This document shows, in pieces, positions 1 to 7,851 of a stretch of 64,000 bases of DNA. The notes under the pieces were generated by a model. That model worked only from the letters and a program-made list of their open reading frames with translations, did no database searches and had not been told where the DNA came from. Source of the DNA: Flavobacterium praedii (GTDB lineage Bacteria; Bacteroidota; Bacteroidia; Flavobacteriales; Flavobacteriaceae); contig NZ_CP113948.1 of NCBI RefSeq assembly GCF_026810365.1, positions 2,133,001-2,197,000 on the forward strand, read 5' to 3'. The number at the start of each line of letters is the position of its first letter. The first letter of the stretch is position 1. The position numbers and the translations under genes were made by a program.

Positions 1-397
1 CGATATTTGCATATAATTGATGTAAATTAAGATTGTAAAAAGCATACTGAATCAATAAGTCCAATGCCTCGGATCCAATGTTTTGATTTCTGTTCTGTTT
101 TCCTTGAATTACAATCCCCACACCAGCTCTATTGTTCTTTGGATCAAAATCAAATAAATCAATTAATCCTAAAGCTGGAAAATCTTCATCTTGACAAATA
201 GCCAATCGCAATTGCTTGGCTTCATAAATATCCTGATGGGCATTTTCTAAATATTGCTTCACCAAAAAACGACTGTAGGGTGTATGCGTATTACTCACTT
301 CCCAAATACTTTGGTCATTTTCTATGGCATAAATAAACTCCAAATCATTGGGTTCAAGTGCTCGAATGTATATGTTATCGCCTTTTAATGTCCTCAT
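1..397 (-). CDS. GNAT family N-acetyltransferase, C-terminus beyond window edge
   Basis: The minus-strand frame starts at an ATG ending at 397 and stays open to the window edge, giving 132 residues. The start reads MRTLKGDNIYIRALEPNDL, typical of acetyltransferases of the RimJ/SpeG type, which use acetyl-CoA to modify amines or protein N-termini. The acetyl-CoA binding stretch is visible as VGIVIQGKQNRNQNIGSEAL, followed by the helix with ALDLLIQYAF and LNLHQLYA, as in SpeG. The end of the fold (about 35-45 residues) is outside the window. Substrate cannot be told. It lies downstream of dapF and the four-helix-bundle gene on the same strand, so it may be the last gene of that transcript. Confidence 0.85.
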   Translation of the reverse strand, partial: MRTLKGDNIYIRALEPNDLEFIYAIENDQSIWEVSNTHTPYSRFLVKQYLENAHQDIYEAKQLRLAICQDEDFPALGLIDLFDFDPKNNRAGVGIVIQGKQNRNQNIGSEALDLLIQYAFYNLNLHQLYANI

Positions 398-401
398 ATT
401 A

Positions 402-434
402 GAATTACGAATTTGAAATTATGAATTACGAATT
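402..434. repeat. left flanking repeat of the four-helix-bundle gene
   Basis: This stretch is made of GAATTACGAATT-like units. It overlaps the 3' end of the four-helix-bundle gene, so its last codons (SIRNS) are encoded by the repeat. Related units lie on the other side of the gene at 793-851. Confidence 0.6.
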
Positions 435-772
435 GATTTTTGAATAGAACCTATTATTTTTAAAATATCTTCTACATCCTTTAATAAATCATCTGACTGT
501 TCTATTGTTAAATAATCCGAATCTCTCAAAAGTCTTATCCAATATTTTGACTCTCTAGCCTCTTTATAAGCAATTGTTAATTTCGCAAAAAAATCAGCTT
601 TTGATTGACCTCCTATTGCTTCTTCAATATTAGCTCCAACAGAAGTTCCACTTCTTAACAACTGTTTCGACAAAACAAATTCTTTTTTCTCTTGACTTAA
701 GTATCTATAAACTTTAACAATCCTCAAAGCGAAATCATAACTTTTATTTTGAACTACATTGTCTGACTTCAT
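419..772 (-). CDS. four-helix bundle protein (23S rRNA intervening-sequence / Avd-like family)
   Basis: The 117-residue product matches the small four-helix bundle family first seen in intervening sequences of 23S rRNA genes and structurally related to the Avd accessory protein of diversity-generating retroelements. Diagnostic stretches are YDFALRIVKVYRYL near residue 12, the conserved QLLRSGTSVGANIEEA around residue 37, and KLTIAYKEARESKYWIRLL around residue 65. No catalytic motif is present. The family forms pentameric basic barrels, and its cellular role is not settled. It sits alone between dapF and a GNAT gene and is bounded by GAATTACGAATT repeats, which suggests that gene and repeats arrived together. 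Family assignment is firm, function unknown. Confidence 0.88.
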   Translation of the reverse strand: MKSDNVVQNKSYDFALRIVKVYRYLSQEKKEFVLSKQLLRSGTSVGANIEEAIGGQSKADFFAKLTIAYKEARESKYWIRLLRDSDYLTIEQSDDLLKDVEDILKIIGSIQKSIRNS

Positions 773-792
773 TTATATAAATAATTTTGGAT

Positions 793-851
793 TTGAAATG
801 ACAAATTATGAATTACAAATTTCGTAATTCATAATTGATAATTCGTAATTA
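793..851. repeat. right flanking repeat with 13-bp hairpin
   Basis: AATTATGAATTAC at 804-816 and GTAATTCATAATT at 824-836 form a perfect 13-bp stem with a 7-base loop. A further ATAATTCGTAATT copy follows and ends at the dapF stop codon. Its units match the repeat at 402-434 on the other side of the four-helix-bundle gene. Confidence 0.6.
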
Positions 852-1631
852 GATCTCTATAGTTCCTTTAAACACAAATTCAGCAGGACCTTTCAAGAAA
901 ACATTTGCAAAACCATTTGGAGTTTTATCAAAAGAAACGACTAATTTTCCGCCTTCAACATTTACATTAATACTTGTAGCGTTGGTTTGTCCAGTTGCAT
1001 TCATTGCGATAGCGACTGCTGTAGCTCCTGTTCCGCAAGCCAAAGTTTCGTCCTCCACTCCTCTTTCATAGGTCCGAAGTCTAAAAGTGGTATCGTCTAT
1101 TTTTTTTACAAAATTGATATTACTTCCCGCAGCTCCATACAATTCACCATAGCGGATAGCCGAACCATTTTCTTTTACATTGTAGTGTTCCAAATCTTCC
1201 ACCATTTGCACATGATGTGGAGAACCCGTATTCAAAAAAGAATAATCCTTCTTAATATCGATTTCCGGAACATCAATCATTTGCAAAGAAACCAATCCAT
1301 TATCTTCAAAAGATGCGTGATGCAAACCATCCGTTGCAATGAAAGTAGTTTCATTTTCAATCACATTCAAATCTTTGGCAAAAGCCACCAAACATCGCCC
1401 TCCATTGCCACACATCGAACTTTGATTTCCATCGGAGTTGTAATACACCATTTTGAAATCAGTATTTGTATCATTTTCTAGTAAAATAAGTCCGTCTCCA
1501 CCAATACCGAAACGTCTGTCACAAAGATGTTCAATCAATTGTGTATTCTCTTTAGGAAAAAAACCAGAACGATTGTCAACCATAACAAAATCATTTCCAG
1601 CCCCTTGATATTTATAAAATTCTAATTGCAT
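849..1631 (-). CDS. dapF: diaminopimelate epimerase
   Basis: DapF interconverts LL- and meso-diaminopimelate in lysine and peptidoglycan synthesis, a cofactor-independent reaction using two cysteines. Both are visible: C74 in MCGNGGR and C199 in ETLACGTGATA. The N-terminal motif YQGAGNDFVMVDN is also intact. I place the start at 1631 (MQLEFYKYQG, 260 residues) rather than the in-frame ATG at 1664, because the family begins here and a TAnnTTTG promoter box lies at 1654-1661, inside the longer frame. The length is normal for the family. The gene is divergent from degP, and the two share a 140-bp regulatory region. Confidence 0.97.
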   Translation of the reverse strand: MQLEFYKYQGAGNDFVMVDNRSGFFPKENTQLIEHLCDRRFGIGGDGLILLENDTNTDFKMVYYNSDGNQSSMCGNGGRCLVAFAKDLNVIENETTFIATDGLHHASFEDNGLVSLQMIDVPEIDIKKDYSFLNTGSPHHVQMVEDLEHYNVKENGSAIRYGELYGAAGSNINFVKKIDDTTFRLRTYERGVEDETLACGTGATAVAIAMNATGQTNATSINVNVEGGKLVVSFDKTPNGFANVFLKGPAEFVFKGTIEI

Positions 1632-1653
1632 TTTTATTTTCATTTTAGTGATA

Positions 1654-1661
1654 CAAAAATA
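1654..1661 (-). promoter_or_regulatory. predicted -7 box of dapF
   Basis: On the minus strand this reads TATTTTTG, matching the Bacteroidota TAnnTTTG box. It would place the transcript start about 15 bp before the dapF ATG at 1631. Confidence 0.5.
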
Positions 1662-1770
1662 CAAACTATTAATGAATTGTTAATCATTGTTAAAGAGCGT
1701 TAAAGCATATTGCGCGAAAAAAAAAATCCTCTAAATTCGTAATCAAATAACTAATAAAAACTTTATTGCT

Positions 1771-3171
1771 ATGAAACAAATTTCAAAATTATTCTTGGTT
1801 TCCTTGTTGAGTGGCGCAACTACACTTGGTGCCTACAAATTATTATTTGACAACAATGGCTATTTTTCGTCCAACAAAAACGGAATTACAACACTTGCCC
1901 CTGAATCTTATGCAAGACAAACTAGTTTGGGTGCAGAAAATATCGATTTTACGGTTGCAGCAGACAAAACCATTCATACTGTAGTACACGTAAAAAACGT
2001 ATCGGTACGAACCATTTCCAATCCTATAATGGAATATTTTTATGGATACGGAGGACAGCAACAACAAGAACAAGTAGGAACTGGATCAGGAGTTATAATT
2101 TCAGAAGATGGTTATATTGTTACCAATAATCATGTCGTAAAAGAGGCGAAGGATATCGAAATAACATTAAATAACAAAAAATCATATAAAGCAAAACTAA
2201 TAGGAACCGATTCTAAAATGGATATTGCTTTGTTAAAAATCGATGCCGATGAAAAATTACCGTATTCCACTTTTGCTAATTCCGATTCGGTTAAAGTAGG
2301 CGAATGGGTACTCGCTGTAGGGAATCCATACAACTTGACATCGACTGTTACAGCTGGAATTGTGTCGGCCAAAGCTAGAAATCTGGATACTAAAGGAATT
2401 CAATCCTTTATACAAACTGACGCTGCCGTAAACCCTGGAAACAGTGGAGGAGCTCTTGTAAATATTCGAGGCGAATTAATTGGAATCAATACGATGATTT
2501 CGTCAATGACAGGTTCTTATGTTGGATATTCTTTTGCTGTTCCTTCTAATAATGCCCGCAAAATAATTGAAGACATTATGGAGTTTGGAAATGTACAAAG
2601 GGGTATTCTAGGTGTTGAAGGAGGTGAATTAAATGGTACTGCATCCAAAGAATTGGGTGTTTCTCAAACACAAGGCTTTTACATTAATAAAGTAAGTAAA
2701 AACTCTGGAGCTGAGAAGGCTAAATTGCAAAAAGGAGATATTATCATCAAATTAGACAATCAAGATATTGCCACATTTGCGGACCTTTCGGGTTATGTAA
2801 ATACCAAAAGACCAAACGATAAAGTTCAAGTAACTATTATTCGAGACGGAAAAAATTTAGTTGTTCCAGTCGTTTTAAGCAAAACTGAAAATTTCAATAG
2901 TGAATTCAAAGGAATCGAAATAGAAAACATTGATGTTGCGGACAAAAAGAAATTCAAAATAGATTATGGTGTAAAAATCAAATCAATAAACAATGAAAAT
3001 TTGGCAAAATACAGCGATGAATTAACTGGAAATATCATCTTAAGCATTGATAACGTCAAAGCAACAAACGTGGAAGCAGTTTCTAAACTTTTGAATAATA
3101 AAGACGAAAAACAAAGTACCCGTATCGAAATGATAAACAAAAATGGTGAAGTCATCCGAATCATTATCTAA
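1771..3171 (+). CDS. degP: HtrA/DegP-family periplasmic serine protease
   Basis: This 466-residue Do-like protease would degrade or hold misfolded envelope proteins. An N-terminal hydrophobic segment (residues 5-24) acts as a signal or anchor. The trypsin-like domain carries the triad H121 (TNNHVVK), D151 (SKMDIALL) and S225 (NPGNSGGAL). A first PDZ domain follows from about residue 275 (RGILGVEGGEL) and a weaker second one from about residue 375. A Q-rich stretch (GGQQQQEQ, residues 94-101) corresponds to the flexible LA loop of DegP/DegQ. Length and layout are normal for Bacteroidota DegQ-like proteins. A terminator follows 20 bp after the stop, so it is probably monocistronic. Confidence 0.95.
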   Translation: MKQISKLFLVSLLSGATTLGAYKLLFDNNGYFSSNKNGITTLAPESYARQTSLGAENIDFTVAADKTIHTVVHVKNVSVRTISNPIMEYFYGYGGQQQQEQVGTGSGVIISEDGYIVTNNHVVKEAKDIEITLNNKKSYKAKLIGTDSKMDIALLKIDADEKLPYSTFANSDSVKVGEWVLAVGNPYNLTSTVTAGIVSAKARNLDTKGIQSFIQTDAAVNPGNSGGALVNIRGELIGINTMISSMTGSYVGYSFAVPSNNARKIIEDIMEFGNVQRGILGVEGGELNGTASKELGVSQTQGFYINKVSKNSGAEKAKLQKGDIIIKLDNQDIATFADLSGYVNTKRPNDKVQVTIIRDGKNLVVPVVLSKTENFNSEFKGIEIENIDVADKKKFKIDYGVKIKSINNENLAKYSDELTGNIILSIDNVKATNVEAVSKLLNNKDEKQSTRIEMINKNGEVIRIII

Positions 3172-3191
3172 ATTGTTAAATCTATAAATCC

Positions 3192-3225
3192 AAAGTCGGC
3201 TTGCAATTGTGAGCCGACTTTTTTT
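3192..3225 (+). terminator. intrinsic terminator of degP
   Basis: AAGTCGGCT and AGCCGACTT form a 9-bp stem with a 10-base loop, followed directly by a run of T. Confidence 0.85.
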
Positions 3226-3271
3226 ATTCTAAAAAAAACGTAAAAAAAGTTACGAAATCGATTGAAATAAG

Positions 3272-3279
3272 TACTTTTG
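3272..3279 (+). promoter_or_regulatory. predicted -7 box of gap
   Basis: TACTTTTG matches the TAnnTTTG box. It lies 47 bp before the GAPDH start. A TTA-containing -33 region is about 20 bp upstream. Confidence 0.55.
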
Positions 3280-3326
3280 CACCAAATTTAAAAAAATTGC
3301 ACTAAATTACATTTCAAATTTTCAAG

Positions 3327-4775
3327 ATGAATAACATGGATTTATACGAAAAAGAGGTTTCGTTTCAAGCCGAAAGAAGACGTTCAGGAGTAGAGTTAAT
3401 CAAAACAATTAGTGATTTATGGTATGATAAATCAATCGAATTGGTTTTGTTTCGCAACCAATTAATTGATCGAAACGTAAGCGAAATCATCAACTTACAT
3501 GAATATGCAGGTAAATTTGTAGGCAAACCCATTTCAGTTTCGGATTCAGTAGAAATAGCCAATGTTATTCTTTCATTAGACTTACCTCCTTCAAAATTAG
3601 ACATCGGTAAACTTACCTATGAATACCGTTTAGAAGACGAAAAATATCCAGATGCCAGACATTTTGTCTTAGACAAATTGAAAGAAGCTAAATTTTCAGA
3701 AGAAATACAACCCAAAGATGTAGTATTATATGGCTTTGGTCGTATCGGACGTTTATTAGCTAGAGAATTAATGTCAAAAATGGGCAAAGGGGAACAAATG
3801 CGTTTAAGAGCCATCGTTACAAGAGACAAGAATGACGCTACTAGTTTAGAGAAAAGAGCTTCTTTGTTACGATACGATTCCATTCACGGAGATTTTCAAG
3901 GATCTGTTATTGCAGATGCAAAAAACAATGCTCTAATTATAAATGGAACAACCGTTCATATCATTACAGCCAACACTCCCGAAGAAATTGACTATACCAA
4001 ATACGGAATTGACAATGCACTAGTGATCGACAACACAGGCGCTTTCACTACCAAAGAAGCTTTGAGTCGCCATTTAATCTCAAAAGGTGTAGACAAAGTT
4101 TTACTAACCGCACCTGGTAAAGGCGTACCAAATATTGTTCATGGAGTCAATCAGAATGACTATAATCCAGACGAAATCGACATTTTCTCCGCCGCATCTT
4201 GTACTACCAATGCCATTACTCCAATCCTAAAAGCGATTGAAGATACTTTGGGAGTAGTAAAAGGTCACTTAGAAACGATTCATGCCTACACAAACGATCA
4301 AAATTTGGTCGATAACATGCACAATAAATACCGCCGTGGTAGAGCCGCTGCACTCAACATGGTTATTACAGAGACTGGTGCGGGTACTGCAGTTGCCAAA
4401 GCATTACCATCATTAGAAGGAAAATTAACTTCAAATGCCATCCGTGTTCCAGTACCAAATGGCTCATTAGTAGTATTGAATCTTGAAGTAAAAAAACAAA
4501 CTTCGATTGATGATATTAATGCTATTATGAAAAAATATGCCCTTGAAGGTGAACTTGTAGAACAAATCAAATACTCTTTGAATAACGAATTGGTTTCCTC
4601 TGACATCGTAGGAACTTCGGCACCATCGATTTACGACAGCAATGCCACCATCGTTTCAAAAGACGGGAAAAACATAGTCCTTTATATATGGTATGATAAC
4701 GAATACGGCTACAGTCATCAAGTTATTCGCTTAGCCAAATACATTGCCAAAGTAAGACGTTTTACGTATTACTAG
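3327..4775 (+). CDS. gap: glyceraldehyde-3-phosphate dehydrogenase, long form with N-terminal extension
   Basis: The enzyme oxidises glyceraldehyde 3-phosphate with phosphate and NAD(P) in glycolysis, or runs the reverse in gluconeogenesis. The catalytic domain begins near residue 130, with the Rossmann motif GFGRIGR at 136-142 and the catalytic cysteine C292 in SAASCTTNAITP. The histidine region ETIHAYTNDQ and the C-terminal WYDNEYGYSHQV are present. At 482 residues it is about 145 longer than classical GAPDH, and the extra 130 N-terminal residues are an unrelated helical region. Such long forms occur in Bacteroidota alongside a standard GAPDH. A gluconeogenic role is plausible but not shown by the sequence. 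A strong terminator follows. Confidence 0.95.
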   Translation: MNNMDLYEKEVSFQAERRRSGVELIKTISDLWYDKSIELVLFRNQLIDRNVSEIINLHEYAGKFVGKPISVSDSVEIANVILSLDLPPSKLDIGKLTYEYRLEDEKYPDARHFVLDKLKEAKFSEEIQPKDVVLYGFGRIGRLLARELMSKMGKGEQMRLRAIVTRDKNDATSLEKRASLLRYDSIHGDFQGSVIADAKNNALIINGTTVHIITANTPEEIDYTKYGIDNALVIDNTGAFTTKEALSRHLISKGVDKVLLTAPGKGVPNIVHGVNQNDYNPDEIDIFSAASCTTNAITPILKAIEDTLGVVKGHLETIHAYTNDQNLVDNMHNKYRRGRAAALNMVITETGAGTAVAKALPSLEGKLTSNAIRVPVPNGSLVVLNLEVKKQTSIDDINAIMKKYALEGELVEQIKYSLNNELVSSDIVGTSAPSIYDSNATIVSKDGKNIVLYIWYDNEYGYSHQVIRLAKYIAKVRRFTYY

Positions 4776-4786
4776 CCAATAATTTA

Positions 4787-4848
4787 CAGGTTGGAATAAC
4801 TTTTTAAGTTTACTATTAGTTTTTCAGATGACGAATTCATCCAACCTG
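4787..4848. repeat. inverted repeat downstream of gap
   Basis: CAGGTTGGA and TCCAACCTG enclose about 40 bases just after the GAPDH stop. It may fold in the transcript upstream of the terminator. No function is known to me. Confidence 0.35.
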
Positions 4849-4856
4849 AATTGAAT

Positions 4857-4894
4857 AAAAATCCGCCAAGTTCTAAAACAAGGCGGATTTTTTA
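4857..4894 (+). terminator. intrinsic terminator of gap
   Basis: AAAATCCGCC and GGCGGATTTT form the stem, followed by T-rich sequence. Confidence 0.85.
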
Positions 4895-4896
4895 TT

Positions 4897-5043
4897 TTAA
4901 ATAATCTGAACATGATTACTATTATCTGGAGCAGACACATTAGGCATATTAGGTAATATCGTCCCGCTATCCGTTACAATCTTTGTGTGCTGAACCCCAG
5001 CCCACAAAGGATTTTCACTTCTATCGGGGCTAAAAGAAACCAT
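4897..5043 (-). CDS. possible small protein of 48 residues, unrecognised
   Basis: An ATG at 5043 opens a 48-codon frame ending at TAA at 4897. It reads MVSFSPDRSENPLWAGVQ and ends in NHVQII. Its composition is protein-like (W, P, D, N rich) and it fills an otherwise empty 360-bp gap. I do not recognise a family. It ends within the gap terminator region, and its upstream poly-A/T tract (5068-5083 on the plus strand) is a poor context. It could be a remnant of a longer gene. Confidence 0.3.
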   Translation of the reverse strand: MVSFSPDRSENPLWAGVQHTKIVTDSGTILPNMPNVSAPDNSNHVQII

Positions 5044-5139
5044 TTTATTTTTTTGTCATCATTCAAAAAAAAAAAAAAAAACATTCTAAAATCCAACTAC
5101 AGCCAATGGTTTCAACTTAATTAAAAAATAAAAATTGTT

Positions 5140-5598
5140 TTAAATTGGCAAAACCGTCGTACTCTTTACTTCGGAGATAATAAAAAAACTGTTTATCAAA
5201 GACACTTCGGGCAAAATAGATAATTTCATTTGATGAAAATGATGATAACTTTCCATATCCGGTAATACAATTTTTAGCATATAATCAAAACTTCCCGATA
5301 CAAAATTACATTCCACCACTTCTGGCAAATTCAATATCGCCTGATTGAAACTATCCGAAATATCAAAAGTTTGTTTTACCAAGGTAACTTGACAATAAAC
5401 CGTCAGATTTTTTCCGAGTTTTTTCTTATTCAAAATAGAAACATATCTTTCGATAATACCCTCTTTTTCAAGACGTTTTACCCGATCATGAACAGGAGTT
5501 AACGACAGATTTATTCGATTCGAAATGTCTTTTAATGTCAAGTGAGCATCCTCCTGCAGGAGACGCAATATTTTTCTGTCGGTTTCGTCTAAAATCAT
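5140..5598 (-). CDS. Lrp/AsnC-family transcriptional regulator
   Basis: The 152-residue protein has the N-terminal winged HTH of the Lrp family (ILDETDRKILRLLQEDAHLTL, then SLTPVHDRVKRLEKEGII) and the C-terminal RAM ligand domain (about residues 65-145, with VTLVKQTFD and FVSGSFDYMLKIVLPD). Such regulators bind amino acids and control neighbouring amino-acid genes. It is divergent from alanine dehydrogenase at 5811. By analogy with AldR of actinobacteria, it probably senses alanine and regulates that gene through the AT-rich 210-bp spacer. This is an inference from position. The C-terminal residues are complete. Confidence 0.93.
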   Translation of the reverse strand: MILDETDRKILRLLQEDAHLTLKDISNRINLSLTPVHDRVKRLEKEGIIERYVSILNKKKLGKNLTVYCQVTLVKQTFDISDSFNQAILNLPEVVECNFVSGSFDYMLKIVLPDMESYHHFHQMKLSILPEVSLINSFFIISEVKSTTVLPI

Positions 5599-5765
5599 AA
5601 CAAAAAGAGTGATATGGAAATTAATTTATAACAAAACAATCCGATAAATTTTCTTTTTAGAATTAATAAAAGAAAGAAAAAAAGAATTATTTCATGCAAA
5701 ATTACTAAATAAAAATAATATTTTCTTATTTTAAATTACAATGAATAAAATTTTTCTTTATCCCC

Positions 5766-5773
5766 TAAATTTG
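5766..5773 (+). promoter_or_regulatory. predicted -7 box of ald
   Basis: TAAATTTG matches TAnnTTTG. It puts transcription start near 5780 and so favours the ATG at 5811 over the in-frame TTG at 5784, which would leave almost no leader. Confidence 0.55.
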
Positions 5774-5810
5774 TATTTCAATTTTGAATCAACCACTTAA
5801 TACAACTGTT

Positions 5811-6935
5811 ATGATAATCGGTGTACCAAAAGAAATTAAGAATAACGAAAATCGTGTTGCTCTAACTCCAGCAGGTGTTGCTGAGATGAAAAATAACGGC
5901 CATAGTGTTTATGTTCAAGCAACTGCAGGTGAAGGAAGCGGTTTTGCAGATGAAGAATACGCTGCTGCGGGTGCAGTAATCTTACCTACTATTGAAGAGG
6001 TATACAGCATTGCAGAAATGATCATTAAAGTAAAAGAGCCAATCGCTTCAGAATATCCTCTTATTAAAAAAGATCAATTACTTTTCACCTACTTTCACTT
6101 TGCCTCATCAGAGCCTTTAACACATGCTATGATTGAGCGTCAAGCAATTTGTTTGGCATACGAAACTGTTGAAAAAACAGACCGTAGCTTACCATTATTA
6201 GTTCCAATGTCTGAGGTAGCAGGCCGTATGTCTATTCAAGAAGGTGCAAAATACTTAGAAAAACCATTAAAAGGAAGAGGAATTCTTCTAGGTGGTGTTC
6301 CAGGTGTTCCTCCTGCTAAAGTGTTAGTACTTGGTGGTGGAATCGTAGGAACTCAAGCAGCAAAAATGGCTGCTGGTTTAGGTGCTCAAGTTACTATCAT
6401 GGATGTAAGTTTGCCACGTTTACGTCAGTTAGATGATATTATGCCTGCCAATGTTATGACTCAAATGTCTAACAACTATAACATTAGAAAAGCAATTTTA
6501 GATACTGATTTAATTATTGGTGCTGTATTAATCCCAGGAGCAAAAGCACCTCACTTGATTACTCGTGATATGCTAAAATTAATGCGTCCAGGAACTGTCC
6601 TTGTTGACGTTGCAGTAGACCAAGGAGGTTGTATCGAAACTTGTACGCCTACAACTCACGAAGACCCAACTTTTATCATTGATGATATAGTGCATTATTG
6701 CGTGGCTAACATGCCAGGTGCAGTTCCATATACTTCTACATTGGCACTTACAAACGCTACCCTACCTTATGCTGTGCAATTGGCAAACAAAGGATGGCAA
6801 AAAGCGTGTGCTGAAAACGAAGAATTAAAAAAAGGTTTAAACATAGCCAACGGAAAAATCCTTTACAAAGGAGTTGCCGATGCTTGGAACCTTCCTTTAA
6901 ATGAAGAGTTAGTATTAGAAAACACCGTTTGCTAA
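5811..6935 (+). CDS. ald: alanine dehydrogenase
   Basis: Ald catalyses reversible NAD-dependent oxidative deamination of L-alanine to pyruvate and ammonia, feeding carbon and nitrogen metabolism. The canonical N-terminus MIIGVPKEIKNNENRVALTP starts at the ATG at 5811 (374 residues). The in-frame TTG at 5784 would add nine residues unlike the family. The Rossmann motif is VLVLGGGIVGTQAAKMAAGLGA, and the conserved DVAVDQGGCIETCTPTTHEDP and HYCVANMPGAVPYTST stretches are intact. It is divergent from an Lrp-type regulator that probably controls it. Two strong hairpins follow the stop codon. Confidence 0.96.
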   Translation: MIIGVPKEIKNNENRVALTPAGVAEMKNNGHSVYVQATAGEGSGFADEEYAAAGAVILPTIEEVYSIAEMIIKVKEPIASEYPLIKKDQLLFTYFHFASSEPLTHAMIERQAICLAYETVEKTDRSLPLLVPMSEVAGRMSIQEGAKYLEKPLKGRGILLGGVPGVPPAKVLVLGGGIVGTQAAKMAAGLGAQVTIMDVSLPRLRQLDDIMPANVMTQMSNNYNIRKAILDTDLIIGAVLIPGAKAPHLITRDMLKLMRPGTVLVDVAVDQGGCIETCTPTTHEDPTFIIDDIVHYCVANMPGAVPYTSTLALTNATLPYAVQLANKGWQKACAENEELKKGLNIANGKILYKGVADAWNLPLNEELVLENTVC

Positions 6936-6961
6936 TATTAAATAAGTGCTTACTACACTAG

Positions 6962-6997
6962 AAAAACCCGACTTGTATATACTTGTCGGGTTTTCTG
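6962..6997 (+). terminator. intrinsic terminator of ald
   Basis: AAAACCCGAC and GTCGGGTTTT form a 10-bp stem with a 12-base loop, then a T-rich tail. Confidence 0.85.
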
Positions 6998-7010
6998 TTT
7001 TTATAAAAAA

Positions 7011-7045
7011 AAGAAAACCGTCTCGATTCATGAGACGGTTTTCTT
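7011..7045. terminator. bidirectional terminator between ald and the Uma2 gene
   Basis: AAGAAAACCGTCTC and GAGACGGTTTTCTT form a perfect 14-bp stem with a 7-base loop. The A-run before it gives a T-tract on the minus strand, so it can end the minus-strand Uma2 gene as well as back up the ald terminator. Confidence 0.75.
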
Positions 7046-7090
7046 TGTTAAACCTTAAAAAACTAAAACTAGTTATTCATTAAAAAAAAA

Positions 7091-7693
7091 TTATAAAACT
7101 TCAAACACTTTTTTTACTGGAAATTTCAAATTAGGAAAAGTAGGGCTTTCTAATTTACTTCCCTCAATAAGTGGTTTTAAACCAATGTATTTATCACCTT
7201 GCAAGACATAAATAGCTACGCTTTTAGAAACTGGATTTACAATCCAATATTCCTTAACTCCATTTTCTTCATACAAGTCAAATTTTATATCTATTTCCTT
7301 TTTAGAATTCCCAGGAGACAAAACCTCAATCATTAAATCCGGAGAGCCTAAACATCCCTTTTCATCTACTTTTGATTTGTCGCAAATAACACATAAATCC
7401 GGTTGAACTACAGTAATTACTTGATTATCGTCAGTACTCTTTTTAAAATCCACAAGACGAACATCAAAAGGCGCAAAAAACATTTTACAATCAGTTTTGT
7501 AGAAAACTTTATCTAAGGCTCTAGTCAAATTCATCAAAATATTTTGATGCGAAGTACTTGGAGCTGGGCTCATTTTGAAAACTTTTCCTTTTATAAGCTC
7601 AACTCTTTCTTTAAATTCCCAAAGTAAATAATCGGCATAAGTGTACCTCCTTTTTAAATCAAGACTTCCGATATTAGTAATAACAGTTCCCAT
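7091..7693 (-). CDS. Uma2 family endonuclease (DUF820)
   Basis: The product belongs to the Uma2/DUF820 family of PD-(D/E)xK-fold restriction-endonuclease-like proteins, which are abundant in cyanobacteria and scattered elsewhere and have no settled cellular role. Family marks are VELIKGKVFKMSPAPSTSHQ, the PDLCVICD strand, and the nuclease core GSPDLMIEVLSPGNSKKEID followed by KFDLYEENGVKEYWIVNP. The likely catalytic set is D and E in SPDLMIEV and the nearby K. I start at 7693 (MGTVITNIGSL, 200 residues). The longer frame to 7738 adds a hydrophobic stretch not seen in the family. It is flanked by terminator hairpins and appears monocistronic. Confidence 0.88.
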   Translation of the reverse strand: MGTVITNIGSLDLKRRYTYADYLLWEFKERVELIKGKVFKMSPAPSTSHQNILMNLTRALDKVFYKTDCKMFFAPFDVRLVDFKKSTDDNQVITVVQPDLCVICDKSKVDEKGCLGSPDLMIEVLSPGNSKKEIDIKFDLYEENGVKEYWIVNPVSKSVAIYVLQGDKYIGLKPLIEGSKLESPTFPNLKFPVKKVFEVL

Positions 7694-7851
7694 TGGTATT
7701 ATTTTATAAACTATTACAAATTTACATTTAATTCTCAAATAATCAATAATGGAAAACTTCGTTACATCCTCAAGAAAACGTATATTATTTATAAAAACAA
7801 CACCATTCTATTCAGAAATCTAAACAAAATCAGACAACCAATAACCGACAA

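Noticed and set aside
987..1481. Long plus-strand frame within dapF
   Set aside because: It lies fully inside dapF on the other strand and has a biased composition typical of a shadow frame.
5068..5083. Long A-tract as a functional element
   Set aside because: A homopolymer run in an intergenic region, possibly a slippage or sequencing site, with nothing else to support a role.
7091..7693. Uma2 nuclease as a restriction or defence gene
   Set aside because: No methylase or other defence gene is adjacent, and the family is common in ordinary chromosomal contexts.
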